From positions 1,984,001 through 2,048,000 of the forward strand of contig NZ_CP053381.1 of NCBI RefSeq assembly GCF_017868775.1: DNA of 64,000 bases, read 5' to 3'. Each line of letters starts with the position of its first letter. The stretch's first letter is position 1. Of this stretch, positions 8,844-17,794 are shown piece by piece. Under the pieces are notes generated by a model that saw only the letters and a list, made by a program, of their open reading frames with translations, was not told the origin of the DNA and ran no database searches. The position numbers and the translations under genes were made by a program. Source of the stretch: Billgrantia sulfidoxydans. Its GTDB lineage: Bacteria; Pseudomonadota; Gammaproteobacteria; Pseudomonadales; Halomonadaceae.

Positions 8844-8921
8844 GAAGATGGTCCGTGCAGGTGTGGCTGTATACAAAATAAGCCAATGAATCGTATCCGT
8901 TTTTCCTGCATTTCACCGTTC

Positions 8922-8937
8922 TGGTACAGCGGTTGCC
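8922..8937 (+). promoter_or_regulatory. Putative sigma-54 (-24/-12) promoter for the urease operon
   Basis: TGGTAC-N5-TTGCC has the GG and GC dinucleotides at the required distance and matches the consensus at most other positions. The predicted start point is near 8948, about 42 bases before the ureD start. With the tandem upstream dyads it mirrors the urtA control region, suggesting that uptake and hydrolysis are co-regulated. Confidence 0.72.
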
Positions 8938-8989
8938 ATGAATAGGGCAAAGCCTCGACGAAGAGGCCGAACCCTGTTGCTGAAGGCCG

Positions 8990-9889
8990 ATGCCAATGAC
9001 GGCTCGTTTCGACGCCAAGACACTGCTGCCGCCCTGTGCTTCCGGTCACCGCTTCGATGCCGGCCGTCGCTGGGTGGCGTCGCTGGAACTCGGCTTCGAC
9101 CGGCGCCAGGGGGCCACCCGCCTGGTGCGGGCTCGTCATCAGGGCCCGCTGCGGGTGCAGCGGCCTTTCTATCCCGAGGGCCGCGGGGGCTCGTGTCATG
9201 TCTACCTGCTGCATCCGCCCGGAGGGCTGGTCAGCGGCGATCTGTTGCACGTCTCGGTTCAGGTCGAATCGGGCGCCCGTGCGTTGGTGACGACGCCTGC
9301 GGCCAACAAGCTCTATCGTGCCGACAGCCATGGCGTGGCCTGGTCCCAGCGTACCGAGCTGCAGGTGGCGCCGGGCGGCGTGCTCGAGTGGCTGCCCCAG
9401 GAGACCATTGCCTTCGATGGCTCGTGCGGTGAGCAGCACACGGCCATCGAGCTTGCCGGCGATGCGCGTTGCCTGGGCTGGGAAGTGTTGGCGCTGGGCC
9501 GACCGGCGAGCCGGCTGCCCTACGTGTCGGGCCGCATCGAGCAGCGCTTTCGGTTGTGTCGCGATGGCAAGCCGCTGTGGTTGGAGCGTCAGCCGCTCGA
9601 CCCGGAGCACCCGCGCTTCAAGGGGCGCTGGGGGCAGGGGGGCGCCAGCGTGCAGGCCACGCTATGGGCCGTGGGCCTCGACGACGAAGCCAACGCCATC
9701 GAAGCGCTGCGAGATGCGATCCCGCCAAGCCCGCGCTGGGCGGTCACCGTGCGCCATGGCGTGCTGTTGCTGCGCTACCTGGGTCATGAGCGTAACGAGG
9801 CCTGGGACCTTTGCCAGCAGGCCTGGGCCTGTCTCAGGCCGCTGTTGATCGATTCTCCTCCCCATCCCCCCCGTATCTGGTTCACCTGA
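8990..9889 (+). CDS. ureD: Urease accessory protein UreD
   Basis: A 299-residue UreD/UreH protein, the scaffold that binds apo-urease and, with UreF and UreG, allows nickel delivery to the active site. Family features include ELGFDRRQGATRL near the N-terminus, HPPGGLVSGDLL near residues 75-86, and TTPAANKLYR near residue 105. Two ATGs are possible: 8990 and 8996; the GAAGG site is better spaced for 8996, so the true N-terminus may be two residues shorter. It is the first gene of ureDABCEFG and the first after the sigma-54 promoter. Length is normal. Confidence 0.95.
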   Translation: MPMTARFDAKTLLPPCASGHRFDAGRRWVASLELGFDRRQGATRLVRARHQGPLRVQRPFYPEGRGGSCHVYLLHPPGGLVSGDLLHVSVQVESGARALVTTPAANKLYRADSHGVAWSQRTELQVAPGGVLEWLPQETIAFDGSCGEQHTAIELAGDARCLGWEVLALGRPASRLPYVSGRIEQRFRLCRDGKPLWLERQPLDPEHPRFKGRWGQGGASVQATLWAVGLDDEANAIEALRDAIPPSPRWAVTVRHGVLLLRYLGHERNEAWDLCQQAWACLRPLLIDSPPHPPRIWFT

Positions 9890-9907
9890 CGATTGCAGGA
9901 GACTCGC

Positions 9908-10210
9908 ATGGAACTGACCCCGAGAGACAAGGACAAGCTGCTGCTGTTCTCGGCCGCCCAACTGGCCGAGCGACGCCGGGCCCGCGGCCTCAAGCTCAAC
10001 TACCCGGAGGCGGTGGCGCTGATCAGCTTCGAGATCATGGAAGGCGCGAGAGACGGCCGCAGCGTGGCCGAGCTGATGAGCTACGGCCGCGAGATCCTCG
10101 GCCGCGACGATGTGATGGAGGGGGTAGCCGAGATGGTGCACGAGGTGCAGGTGGAGGCGACCTTCCCCGATGGCACGAAGCTGGTCACGGTCCACACACC
10201 CATCGTCTAG
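9908..10210 (+). CDS. ureA: Urease gamma subunit
   Basis: A 100-residue protein matching UreA over its full length ([20 protein letters not shown] at the start, HTPIV at the end). It is the smallest structural subunit of the (UreABC)3 enzyme that hydrolyses urea to ammonia and carbamate. ATG 9908 follows a GCAGGAGA site; an in-frame TTG 15 bases earlier is rejected because UreA normally starts MELTP. The next gene, ureB, is 149 bases away, unusually far for ureAB, because a repeat of family R1 occupies the spacer. Confidence 0.98.
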   Translation: MELTPRDKDKLLLFSAAQLAERRRARGLKLNYPEAVALISFEIMEGARDGRSVAELMSYGREILGRDDVMEGVAEMVHEVQVEATFPDGTKLVTVHTPIV

Positions 10211-10222
10211 CGGAGGTCGAAA

Positions 10223-10332
10223 TGGCTGCGCTCGGCCATACCGCGTTGAACATCGGCTCGCCATGCTCATTGAACACCCAGTCAACTCCGCTGGCTCGCC
10301 TCTGTTCGCCTTGTCTGGCCGTCGCTCGCTCA
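10223..10332 (+). repeat. Intergenic repeat R1, copy A (between ureA and ureB)
   Basis: About 110 bp, clearly related to copies at 19972-20080 (+) and 54922-55030 (-). Shared blocks are GGCTGCGCTYGGCCATAC at the start, CATT...AACTCCG in the middle and GCCTTGTCTGGCCGTCGCTC at the end. Two stems are predicted: 10248-10257 with 10298-10307, and an apical TTGA/TCAA at 10270-10273 with 10282-10285. This copy has diverged most from the other two, yet several changes are paired so that base pairing is kept. It lies in the sense direction of the operon and ends 27 bases before the ureB start. Confidence 0.85.
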
Positions 10333-10359
10333 TTTCCGCAACGTTGTTAAGGAGGCGTC

Positions 10360-10676
10360 ATGATTCCTGGGGAGTACCAATTACAGGACGGCGAGATCGA
10401 GCTCTGCGCCGGGCGCGAGCGGATCACGGTGGAGGTGGCCAATACCGGCGACCGGCCGATCCAGGTCGGCTCCCATTATCACTTCGCCGAGACCAACCCG
10501 GCGCTGGTCTTCGACCGCACCAAGGCGCGTGGTTTTCGCCTGGACGTGGCGGCGGGCACGGCGATTCGCTTCGAGCCGGGTCAGACGCGAGAAGTCACGC
10601 TGATTCCCTTTGCCGGCACGCGCCATATCTACGGCTTTCGCGGCGAGGTGATGGGTAAGCTGGATGGAGACGCTTC

Positions 10677-10680
<4 letters not shown>
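10360..10680 (+). CDS. ureB: Urease beta subunit
   Basis: A 106-residue UreB, with MIPGEYQL at the N-terminus and the conserved [20 protein letters not shown] region at residues 28-47. It packs between the gamma and alpha subunits of urease. A strong AAGGAGG lies five bases before the ATG. The stop overlaps the ureC start (ATGA at 10677-10680), so ureB and ureC are translationally coupled while ureA is separated by repeat R1. Confidence 0.98.
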
Positions 10681-12380
<1,700 letters not shown>

Positions 12381-12413
12381 ATTTGGATAGACCACCGAGG
12401 TGAGCGGCGTCGG

Positions 12414-12500
12414 GGATAGGCCGTAGCGAGGGTCTTTTGCCATGGATGGCAAAAGTAGCGTACAGGGACGTATTTACAGCGCCCTCGCGCAGGCCTATCC
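12414..12500 (+). repeat. Palindromic repeat R2, copy a (between ureC and ureE)
   Basis: An 87-bp cloverleaf-like element. Outer stems pair 12414-12422 with 12492-12500 and 12426-12432 with 12482-12488. Inside is a 10-bp perfect hairpin (12434-12443 with 12446-12455) around CATGGATG, followed by a weaker hairpin around ACAGGGACGT. The same pair of hairpins recurs at 13884-13951 and 20727-20781. It ends 37 bases before the ureE start and could act on mRNA stability or be a DNA-level element. Confidence 0.75.
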
Positions 12501-12537
12501 ACGAATCAGCCGCGGGGTGATTCAACGAGGGAATGCC

Positions 12538-13068
12538 ATGCTGAAACTGACTGAACGCCTGGGACCCATCGAGGGGCGCCAGGCCGGCGATACCCTGACG
12601 CTGCCCTATGAGCTGCGCATACGTGGCCGGCTCAAGGCGGTGAGCGATGCCGGTCGCGAGCTGGGCCTGTTCCTCGACCGCGGCCCGGTGCTGCGCGCCG
12701 GCGAGGGACTGCGCGCCGAGAGCGGTGAGATCGTGCGGGTCAGGGCCGCTGCCGAGCCGGTGGTGACCGCCAGGGTCGCGGCGGGCCTGCCGCTGGCGCG
12801 GCTCGCCTATCACCTGGGCAATCGCCATGTGCAGCTGGCCCTGGGAGAGGACGGGCAGGGTGGTTACGTGCGCTTCCCGCCGGACCACGTTCTGGAAGAG
12901 CTGGCCGAGTTGCTGGGGGCGAGCCTGGAGCGGCACGAGGCGCCCTTCGACCCCGAGCCGGGCGCCTACCACCAGCTCGGCCATTCACATGCGCATGACC
13001 ACGATCATGACCATGAGCACGGCCACGATCACGGTCACCACGGCCATGGCCATCACCATGCCCATTGA
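12538..13068 (+). CDS. ureE: Urease accessory nickel chaperone UreE
   Basis: A 176-residue UreE metallochaperone. The N-terminal peptide-binding domain and the C-terminal metal-binding domain (YHLGNRHVQL near residue 94) are present, and the tail is extremely histidine-rich: 16 of the last 28 residues are His, alternating with Asp, Gly and Glu, for nickel storage. ATG 12538 is chosen over an upstream in-frame ATG because the upstream part is derived from the R2 repeat, UreE family proteins start MLKLTE, and a CGAGGGA site precedes it. The end overlaps the region in which ureF may start. Confidence 0.94.
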   Translation: MLKLTERLGPIEGRQAGDTLTLPYELRIRGRLKAVSDAGRELGLFLDRGPVLRAGEGLRAESGEIVRVRAAAEPVVTARVAAGLPLARLAYHLGNRHVQLALGEDGQGGYVRFPPDHVLEELAELLGASLERHEAPFDPEPGAYHQLGHSHAHDHDHDHEHGHDHGHHGHGHHHAH

Positions 13069-13084
13069 GGCGGCCTCATTGAGG

Positions 13085-13777
13085 ATGGCGCAGGGCGACG
13101 ACCTGGCGCTGCTGGGACTGCTGCAACTGGTCAGCCCGGCGCTGCCGATCGGGGCCTTCGCCTTCTCCCAGGGCCTGGAGAGCGCCTTCGAGCTGGGCTG
13201 GGTAAAGGATGAGGCGAGCCTCGGCGACTGGCTGACCGGCGTGCTCGACGACGGCCTGACCCGCTGCGAGCTGCCGGTGCTGGCGCGTCTGCAGCAGGCC
13301 TGGGCGAGGGAAGACGAAGAGGCGATTGCGTGGTGGGACAGCTGGCTCGCCGCCAACCGTGAGACCGCCGAGCTGGCGGCAGAGGACTCGCGACTGGGTG
13401 CGTCGCTCTCCCGTCTATTGGGCAGCCTGAACCTGTTGCCCGAGGGGCCTTCGAGAGAGTCGCCAGCGATGCCGCCGGGCGCCGGCTATGTGACCGTGTT
13501 CGCCTGGGTCGCCCAGGTACGCGGGGTGGCCCCGCGCCAGGCCATGCTCGGCTTCGCCTGGGCCTGGCTCGAGAACCAGCTCGCCGTGGCCTGCAAGGCA
13601 CTGCCGCTGGGGCATACCGCGGCCCAGCGACTGGTCGAACGGCTGCGTCCGGCGCTGGTGGCAGCGGTGGATGAAGCACTCGAACTGAATGACGACGAAC
13701 TCGGCCCGGCGCTGCCCGGGCTGGCATTGGCCAGTGCACTGCACGAAACGCAGTACTCGCGGCTTTTTCGGAGTTGA
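13085..13777 (+). CDS. ureF: Urease accessory protein UreF
   Basis: A 230-residue all-helical UreF, which with UreD gates GTP-dependent nickel insertion by UreG. The conserved LLQLVSPALPIGAFAFSQGLE lies at residues 12-32 and the C-terminal ETQYSRLFRS is typical. The start is ambiguous: ATG 13085 gives the normal length, but TTG 13079 (better spaced from GAGG at 13067) and ATG 13058 (overlapping ureE) are possible. Translation is probably coupled to ureE in any case. Confidence 0.93.
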   Translation: MAQGDDLALLGLLQLVSPALPIGAFAFSQGLESAFELGWVKDEASLGDWLTGVLDDGLTRCELPVLARLQQAWAREDEEAIAWWDSWLAANRETAELAAEDSRLGASLSRLLGSLNLLPEGPSRESPAMPPGAGYVTVFAWVAQVRGVAPRQAMLGFAWAWLENQLAVACKALPLGHTAAQRLVERLRPALVAAVDEALELNDDELGPALPGLALASALHETQYSRLFRS

Positions 13778-13792
13778 TTGCGATGAACCGTG

Positions 13793-13818
13793 GCGTCAGG
13801 TGAATGAATACATGACGC
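13793..13818 (+). repeat. Small inverted repeat after ureF
   Basis: GCGTCA (13793-13798) and TGACGC (13813-13818) can form a short hairpin directly after the ureF stop. There is no T tract. It may be a remnant or part of the R2-associated spacer rather than a terminator. Confidence 0.4.
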
Positions 13819-13883
13819 ACCAGGGATATGGGGAGCGCTGGCGAATCCACCTCGCGCGGCCGCTGGCAAGACGGCCGAAGCGA

Positions 13884-13951
13884 AGCGGTCGATCTTCATG
13901 GATGAAGATCGAGGAAAGCCGGCACAGGGATGTGCCGTCTTTCCGACCGCT
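13884..13951 (+). repeat. Palindromic repeat R2, copy b (between ureF and ureG)
   Basis: Outer AGCGG/CCGCT (13884-13888 with 13947-13951) encloses a perfect 11-bp hairpin around CATGGATG (13889-13899 with 13902-13912), then GGAAAG/CTTTCC (13913-13918 with 13939-13944) enclosing GGCACA-GGGA-TGTGCC (13921-13936). The order of loops, CATGGATG then GGGA, is the same as in copies a and c while the stem sequences differ, so structure is conserved more than sequence. The 13778-14053 spacer holds no gene. Confidence 0.75.
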
Positions 13952-14053
13952 GAGACCGGCCGGATGGCCAGGGTTTCGGTCGCGTGGCGTGGTGAGCCGG
14001 CGTGTTCCCATGTCCAGGCAGGCTGCATTCAAGAATGAACGAGGAGTAACGAC

Positions 14054-14692
14054 ATGACACATTGCCTACGCGTCGGCGTCGGTGGCCCGGTGGGATCCGG
14101 CAAGACGGCGCTGCTCAAGCAGCTGTGCCTGGCGCTGCGCGACCACTACGACATCGCCGTGGTCACCAACGATATCTACACCCGCGAGGATGCCGACTTC
14201 CTGCTGCGCCACGAGGCGCTGCCGGCCGACCGTATTCTCGGCGTGGAGACCGGCGGTTGCCCGCACACGGCGATTCGCGAGGATGCCTCGATGAACCTCG
14301 CTGCCATCGACGAGCTGCAGGGGCGGCACCCCGGCCTGGAGCTGGTGCTGGTGGAGTCGGGCGGCGACAACCTCTCGGCCACCTTCAGCCCCGAGCTCTC
14401 CGACCTCACCCTCTACGTGATCGATGTTTCCGCCGGTGACAAGATCCCGCGCAAGGGCGGGCCCGGCATCACCAAGTCGGACCTGCTGATCATCAACAAG
14501 ATCGACATCGCCGAGCAGGTGCACGCCTCGCTGGAAGTCATGGAGCGCGACTCCAGGAAGATGCGCGGCGAGCGTCCATTCGTCTTCACCAACCTCTACG
14601 ACGGCGTGGGGCTCGAAGCGATCATCCGCTTCATTCTCGATCGCGGCATGTTGCCGGAGCGTCGTCCCCAGGCCCAGACGATCAACGCCTGA
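14054..14692 (+). CDS. ureG: Urease accessory GTPase UreG
   Basis: A 212-residue SIMIBI-class GTPase. The P-loop GGPVGSGKT is at residues 10-18, the nickel-binding CPH motif appears within [13 protein letters not shown] near residues 70-82, and the guanine-specificity NKID is near residue 150. UreG hydrolyses GTP while passing nickel from UreE to the UreDF-apourease complex. A GAGGAGT site precedes ATG 14054. The gene is separated from ureF by 276 bases carrying repeat R2b but keeps operon order. Confidence 0.97.
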   Translation: MTHCLRVGVGGPVGSGKTALLKQLCLALRDHYDIAVVTNDIYTREDADFLLRHEALPADRILGVETGGCPHTAIREDASMNLAAIDELQGRHPGLELVLVESGGDNLSATFSPELSDLTLYVIDVSAGDKIPRKGGPGITKSDLLIINKIDIAEQVHASLEVMERDSRKMRGERPFVFTNLYDGVGLEAIIRFILDRGMLPERRPQAQTINA

Positions 14693-14732
14693 GCCTAATC
14701 CCTTTTTCCTTATCGGCAAGGAGAGCGCCACC

Positions 14733-15335
14733 ATGAAGCACCGTCATTCCCCCGCCGCGCGCCTGGCATTGGCGAGCGCCCCCCTCATGCTGCTGGTCGC
14801 GGGCATGGCCGTTGGCCACCCGGGCCACGACCATGCCCATGGCAGTGGCTTTGCCGCCGGCCTGGCGCATCCGTTGCTGGGGCTGGACCACCTGCTGGCG
14901 ATGCTGGCCGTCGGGCTGTGGAGCCTGCGCCAGAGCCGTGCTTTCAGCCTGGCGGCGCCGCTGCTCGCCGCCGGTGGCATGCTGCTGGGAGCCGGACTGG
15001 CCTGGGTCGGGTTGGCATTGCCGGGCGTGGAGTTCGGCATCGCCATGTCGGTACTGCTGGCGGGGGTACTGATCGCCGCGCTGGTCAAGGTGCCGGCCGC
15101 GGTGGGCGCCGGCGTGGTGGTGCTGTTCATGCTGTTCCACGGCCATGCCCACGGCAGCGAGATCCCGCATGGCGCCTCCATGTTGACGTACCTGGCCGGT
15201 TTCACGCTGGCCACGCTGGCGGTCACCTATGCGGGCCGCCTGGCCGGTGGGTTGCTCATGCAGCGGGAGAACCGCTTCCTGCGGGCTCTGGGCGTGGCGA
15301 TCACGGCAGCCGGGGCACTGCTTGCCTTCGGCTGA
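14733..15335 (+). CDS. ureJ: HupE/UreJ-family nickel permease
   Basis: A 200-residue membrane protein with a signal-like N-terminus, a histidine-rich stretch HPGHDHAHG near residues 30-38 and about six membrane spans. The motif HPLLGLDHLLAMLAVGLW (residues 46-63) and the second FHGHAHGSEIP motif (residues 134-144) are hallmarks of HupE/UreJ nickel or cobalt transporters. Placed 40 bases after ureG, it most likely supplies nickel for urease. A terminator follows, so it is the last gene of the urease unit. Confidence 0.93.
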   Translation: MKHRHSPAARLALASAPLMLLVAGMAVGHPGHDHAHGSGFAAGLAHPLLGLDHLLAMLAVGLWSLRQSRAFSLAAPLLAAGGMLLGAGLAWVGLALPGVEFGIAMSVLLAGVLIAALVKVPAAVGAGVVVLFMLFHGHAHGSEIPHGASMLTYLAGFTLATLAVTYAGRLAGGLLMQRENRFLRALGVAITAAGALLAFG

Positions 15336-15386
15336 TCGCGCGCCGAGCCTGAAGTCCCGCAACGTTTCTCCTCCCTGATGTCCCTC

Positions 15387-15410
15387 CACGCCCGGCTTTG
15401 GCCGGGCGTG
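15387..15410 (+). terminator. Terminator after ureJ
   Basis: A perfect 10-bp GC-rich stem (15387-15396 with 15401-15410) with a TTTG loop, followed by TCATGTTG. It probably closes the ureDABCEFG-ureJ unit. The T tract is poor, so termination may be incomplete. Confidence 0.75.
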
Positions 15411-15498
15411 TCATGTTGGACGAGACCGATCTTGGCTCGAGTTGACAGGTAACGCGCGACCGCCCAGCTTGAATAGGCAGAACGGCAAAGGAGGGCGC

Positions 15499-15723
15499 AT
15501 GGATACGCTACTGCTGGCGATCAAGATCGTCATCACCCTGCTGGTCGCGATTCTCTTCGTGCAGAACATCGTCCTGGTCGAGGTGCGCTTCCTGGCATGG
15601 GGAACGCGCATGCCACTGGCGTTGCTGCTGCTCGTCATCTACGTGCTTGGCATGGTCAGCGGCAAGGCGCTGTTCACGCTCATACGCCGGCTACGGAGCG
15701 ACAGAAAGCACGGTTCCCGGTAG
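15499..15723 (+). CDS. LapA-domain (DUF1049) small membrane protein
   Basis: A 74-residue protein with two membrane helices (about residues 4-24 and 35-58) and a basic C-terminal tail. The layout and motif VQNIVLVEVRFLAWG match the LapA/YciS family of inner-membrane proteins; in Escherichia coli the LapA protein takes part in control of lipopolysaccharide synthesis together with LapB. ATG 15499 follows an AAGGAGG site; an earlier in-frame TTG lacks one. No lapB is adjacent here, so the assignment is to the domain family, not a proven role. Confidence 0.8.
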   Translation: MDTLLLAIKIVITLLVAILFVQNIVLVEVRFLAWGTRMPLALLLLVIYVLGMVSGKALFTLIRRLRSDRKHGSR

Positions 15724-15748
15724 TGAGGGGGTATCGGGAGCGCTCGCT

Positions 15749-16669
15749 TCAATCCACGTGCGTGATTGCCTCCCGCCGTGGGTCGACGTACCAAGGCAGG
15801 CCGCGGCGGGCGTTGTATTCGAGTTCGGCAATGACCTGGGCACCTAGCAGCACGATCATGGCGCCGACCTCCAGGGTGAGCAGCACCACGATCAGCGTGG
15901 CGAGTGAGCCGTAGACGACGTTCACCAGCGAGACGTTGAGGAAGTAGAACATCAGCAGAAAGCGGACCCCTTCCCACAGCAGGGCGGCGACGAAGCCGCC
16001 TATCAGGGCTCGCTTCAAGGCGATCTTCACCACGGGCAGCACCTTGTAGATGGCACTGAAGAGCAGGAAGACCCCGAGGAAGCTGAACAGGTTGAGCAGC
16101 GGATCGGAGAGGCCGGCGAAGGGCATGTCGCGCCCAAGCACCACCCGCCACAAGGTGCTGATCGCCTCGGCCAGGGCCACCATCAGGCTCAGCGCGAATA
16201 GACCGGCGCCCAGCACCAGCATGAACAAATAGGGCAGCAGCACCGAGACCCAGATTCGACGTTTGGGATGTGCCTCCGGCGTATGGAAGATGATCGCCAG
16301 GGCGTCTTCCAGCATGCGAAAGACAAAGGAACTGAACACCAGCAGCATCAGGATGCCGAACAGCCCGATGACGTCGCGCGATGCCAGCAGCGCACGTACC
16401 GCCTCCAGCAAGCCTTCGGCGTGCGCCGGGGCCAGGTGGGCCAACTGAACGCTGAGGACCTCGAGAAGCACGGCTTCGTCCACTACCCGTGTCAGCAGTA
16501 CGGCGAGCAGGGCGAAGAGGGGCACGATGGAGAGCAGGATGTTGTAGCCGACGCCGCCCGCCAGGAGGATGCCGCGATTGCGCAGAAAGGCGCACAGGAC
16601 TCGCCACAGGAAGCCGCCAATGCGTGGGATCAACACCATTGCCCGCTGCGACCTGTGATCTCGAGACAT
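15749..16669 (-). CDS. yihY: YihY/BrkB-family inner-membrane protein
   Basis: A 306-residue protein with about six membrane helices, with the family pattern FLRNRGILLAGGVGYNILLSIVPL near residues 27-50 (described here in part) and a C-terminal region ending in RRGLPWYVD. The family was once called RNase BN, which is no longer accepted; its function is not established. The start at 16669 follows an AAGGAG site nine bases upstream on the minus strand; a longer frame upstream lacks one. It converges with the LapA-domain gene, their ends lying 25 bases apart. Confidence 0.85.
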   Translation of the reverse strand: MSRDHRSQRAMVLIPRIGGFLWRVLCAFLRNRGILLAGGVGYNILLSIVPLFALLAVLLTRVVDEAVLLEVLSVQLAHLAPAHAEGLLEAVRALLASRDVIGLFGILMLLVFSSFVFRMLEDALAIIFHTPEAHPKRRIWVSVLLPYLFMLVLGAGLFALSLMVALAEAISTLWRVVLGRDMPFAGLSDPLLNLFSFLGVFLLFSAIYKVLPVVKIALKRALIGGFVAALLWEGVRFLLMFYFLNVSLVNVVYGSLATLIVVLLTLEVGAMIVLLGAQVIAELEYNARRGLPWYVDPRREAITHVD

Positions 16670-16845
16670 GGTGAGGCCGCTCCTTGTGCCGATTGGGATC
16701 CTGCTCGTTAAGGTATTAGGGTAGGGCGATGCCGACAAGCCTGGCGCTCCACTGGATGCCTGGCACAGGTCCGCTACACTGGGGCTGACGGAGCCCGGTG
16801 GCTTGCCGTGGCGTCCTTCCTGAACCGAACAGCAAGGAGAGCTGT

Positions 16846-16920
16846 ATGCGCAATATCATCTATATCATTGGCTTGATCGTGGTGGTGCTTTTCATCCTGT
16901 CGATGCTGGGACTGCGCTGA
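16846..16920 (+). CDS. 24-residue hydrophobic small protein
   Basis: A short frame of 24 codons starts with ATG at 16846, six bases after an AAGGAGA site, and ends with TGA. The product is almost entirely one hydrophobic helix (IIYIIGLIVVVLFILSMLG) flanked by arginines, the form of a single-span small membrane protein. The codon usage and excellent ribosome site argue for translation. I do not recognise a characterised family. It stands alone between divergent yihY and the downstream lipoprotein gene. Confidence 0.6.
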   Translation: MRNIIYIIGLIVVVLFILSMLGLR

Positions 16921-17023
16921 TCCACCTGGTCCCGGACGCAACCCCCCCACCGCCGCGTCCCGCTGGACGCAGGCCCGGGCCAGCGGTACTCGGAGCCAGC
17001 GGTGCCATGGGGAGGGGCAGGAC

Positions 17024-17620
17024 ATGGGCAATCGACGCCGCCGGTCAGGCTGGCTGGGAACCGGTTTGTGTTTGCTTCTGGCCGGCTGCGTCGGTCATGT
17101 GCTGCCGCCCGAGCCGTCTTCTCTCGACAGGCCTGTCGAGGTCTACGTGCTCGATCACGGCCGTCACGCCAGCTTGGTATTGCCGCGTGAAGAGGGAGGT
17201 ATGGTTCGCTACAGCTATGGCGAGTGGCGCTGGTACGTCGAGGGACGGCGCCACTGGCCGGCCGGCGCCGCGGCAATGCTCTGGCCCACTGCATCCGGGC
17301 TGGGGCGAGGCGAATATCCGGGAGTCGACTCGCCCGAGCAGTTCCACCGGCTGGCGCCGGAGGGGCTGGACGAGGTCTACCCGATTCAGGCCGAGGCGGG
17401 GCGCGTCCTGGCCCTGCGGCGGCGTCTCGATGGGCACTTCGAGCGAGCCGCTGTCGAGCCGGTGCCGAGTGAAGAGTTCGGCCTGGCGTTCGTCCCCCAT
17501 CCGCGGAAGTACTCCGCCGTACACCAGTCGAATCTGGTCGTAGCCCGCTGGCTGCGTGCCCTGGACGTCGAGGTCCGGGGCTCACCCTGGTTTTCCCGCT
17601 GGCGCGTCGAGCCGCCCTGA
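17024..17620 (+). CDS. Lipoprotein, DUF2459-like (urease-associated family)
   Basis: A 198-residue protein with a lipoprotein signal peptide; the lipobox LLAGC puts the lipidated cysteine near residue 22. After it comes VYVLDHGRHASLVLP, resembling the HGWHTGLVLP motif of DUF2459 proteins, a family noted as often lying near urease genes. It begins about 1.7 kb after ureJ. The role is unknown. A GGAGG site precedes the ATG at 17024. The family call is from memory of the motif and is moderate; the lipoprotein call is firm. Confidence 0.65.
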   Translation: MGNRRRRSGWLGTGLCLLLAGCVGHVLPPEPSSLDRPVEVYVLDHGRHASLVLPREEGGMVRYSYGEWRWYVEGRRHWPAGAAAMLWPTASGLGRGEYPGVDSPEQFHRLAPEGLDEVYPIQAEAGRVLALRRRLDGHFERAAVEPVPSEEFGLAFVPHPRKYSAVHQSNLVVARWLRALDVEVRGSPWFSRWRVEPP

Positions 17621-17794
17621 GCGCAAGCAGGCTCTCCGCATGGCGTAGTATGCGGGGCCGAGCCACCGTCTTGAGCTTCCTTTCGCCTGAAGGTATCGCT
17701 ATGTATGCTGAGGAAAGAGCGGTTGCCAGCACCTCGATACGCGGCTGTCGCCTGCCGGCGGCGGCTCATACGGACCATCTGGAGGGTCTAGCCC

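Noticed and set aside
8860..8880. Sigma-70 promoter with TATACA near 8870 upstream of ureD
   Set aside because: No acceptable -35 hexamer at 16-18 bases; the sigma-54 element at 8922-8937 with paired NtrC sites explains the region better, although a weak basal promoter cannot be excluded.
12442..12537. N-terminal extension of ureE from an upstream ATG
   Set aside because: It is encoded by repeat R2 copy a and is not similar to UreE; ATG 12538 gives the family N-terminus and has a better ribosome site.
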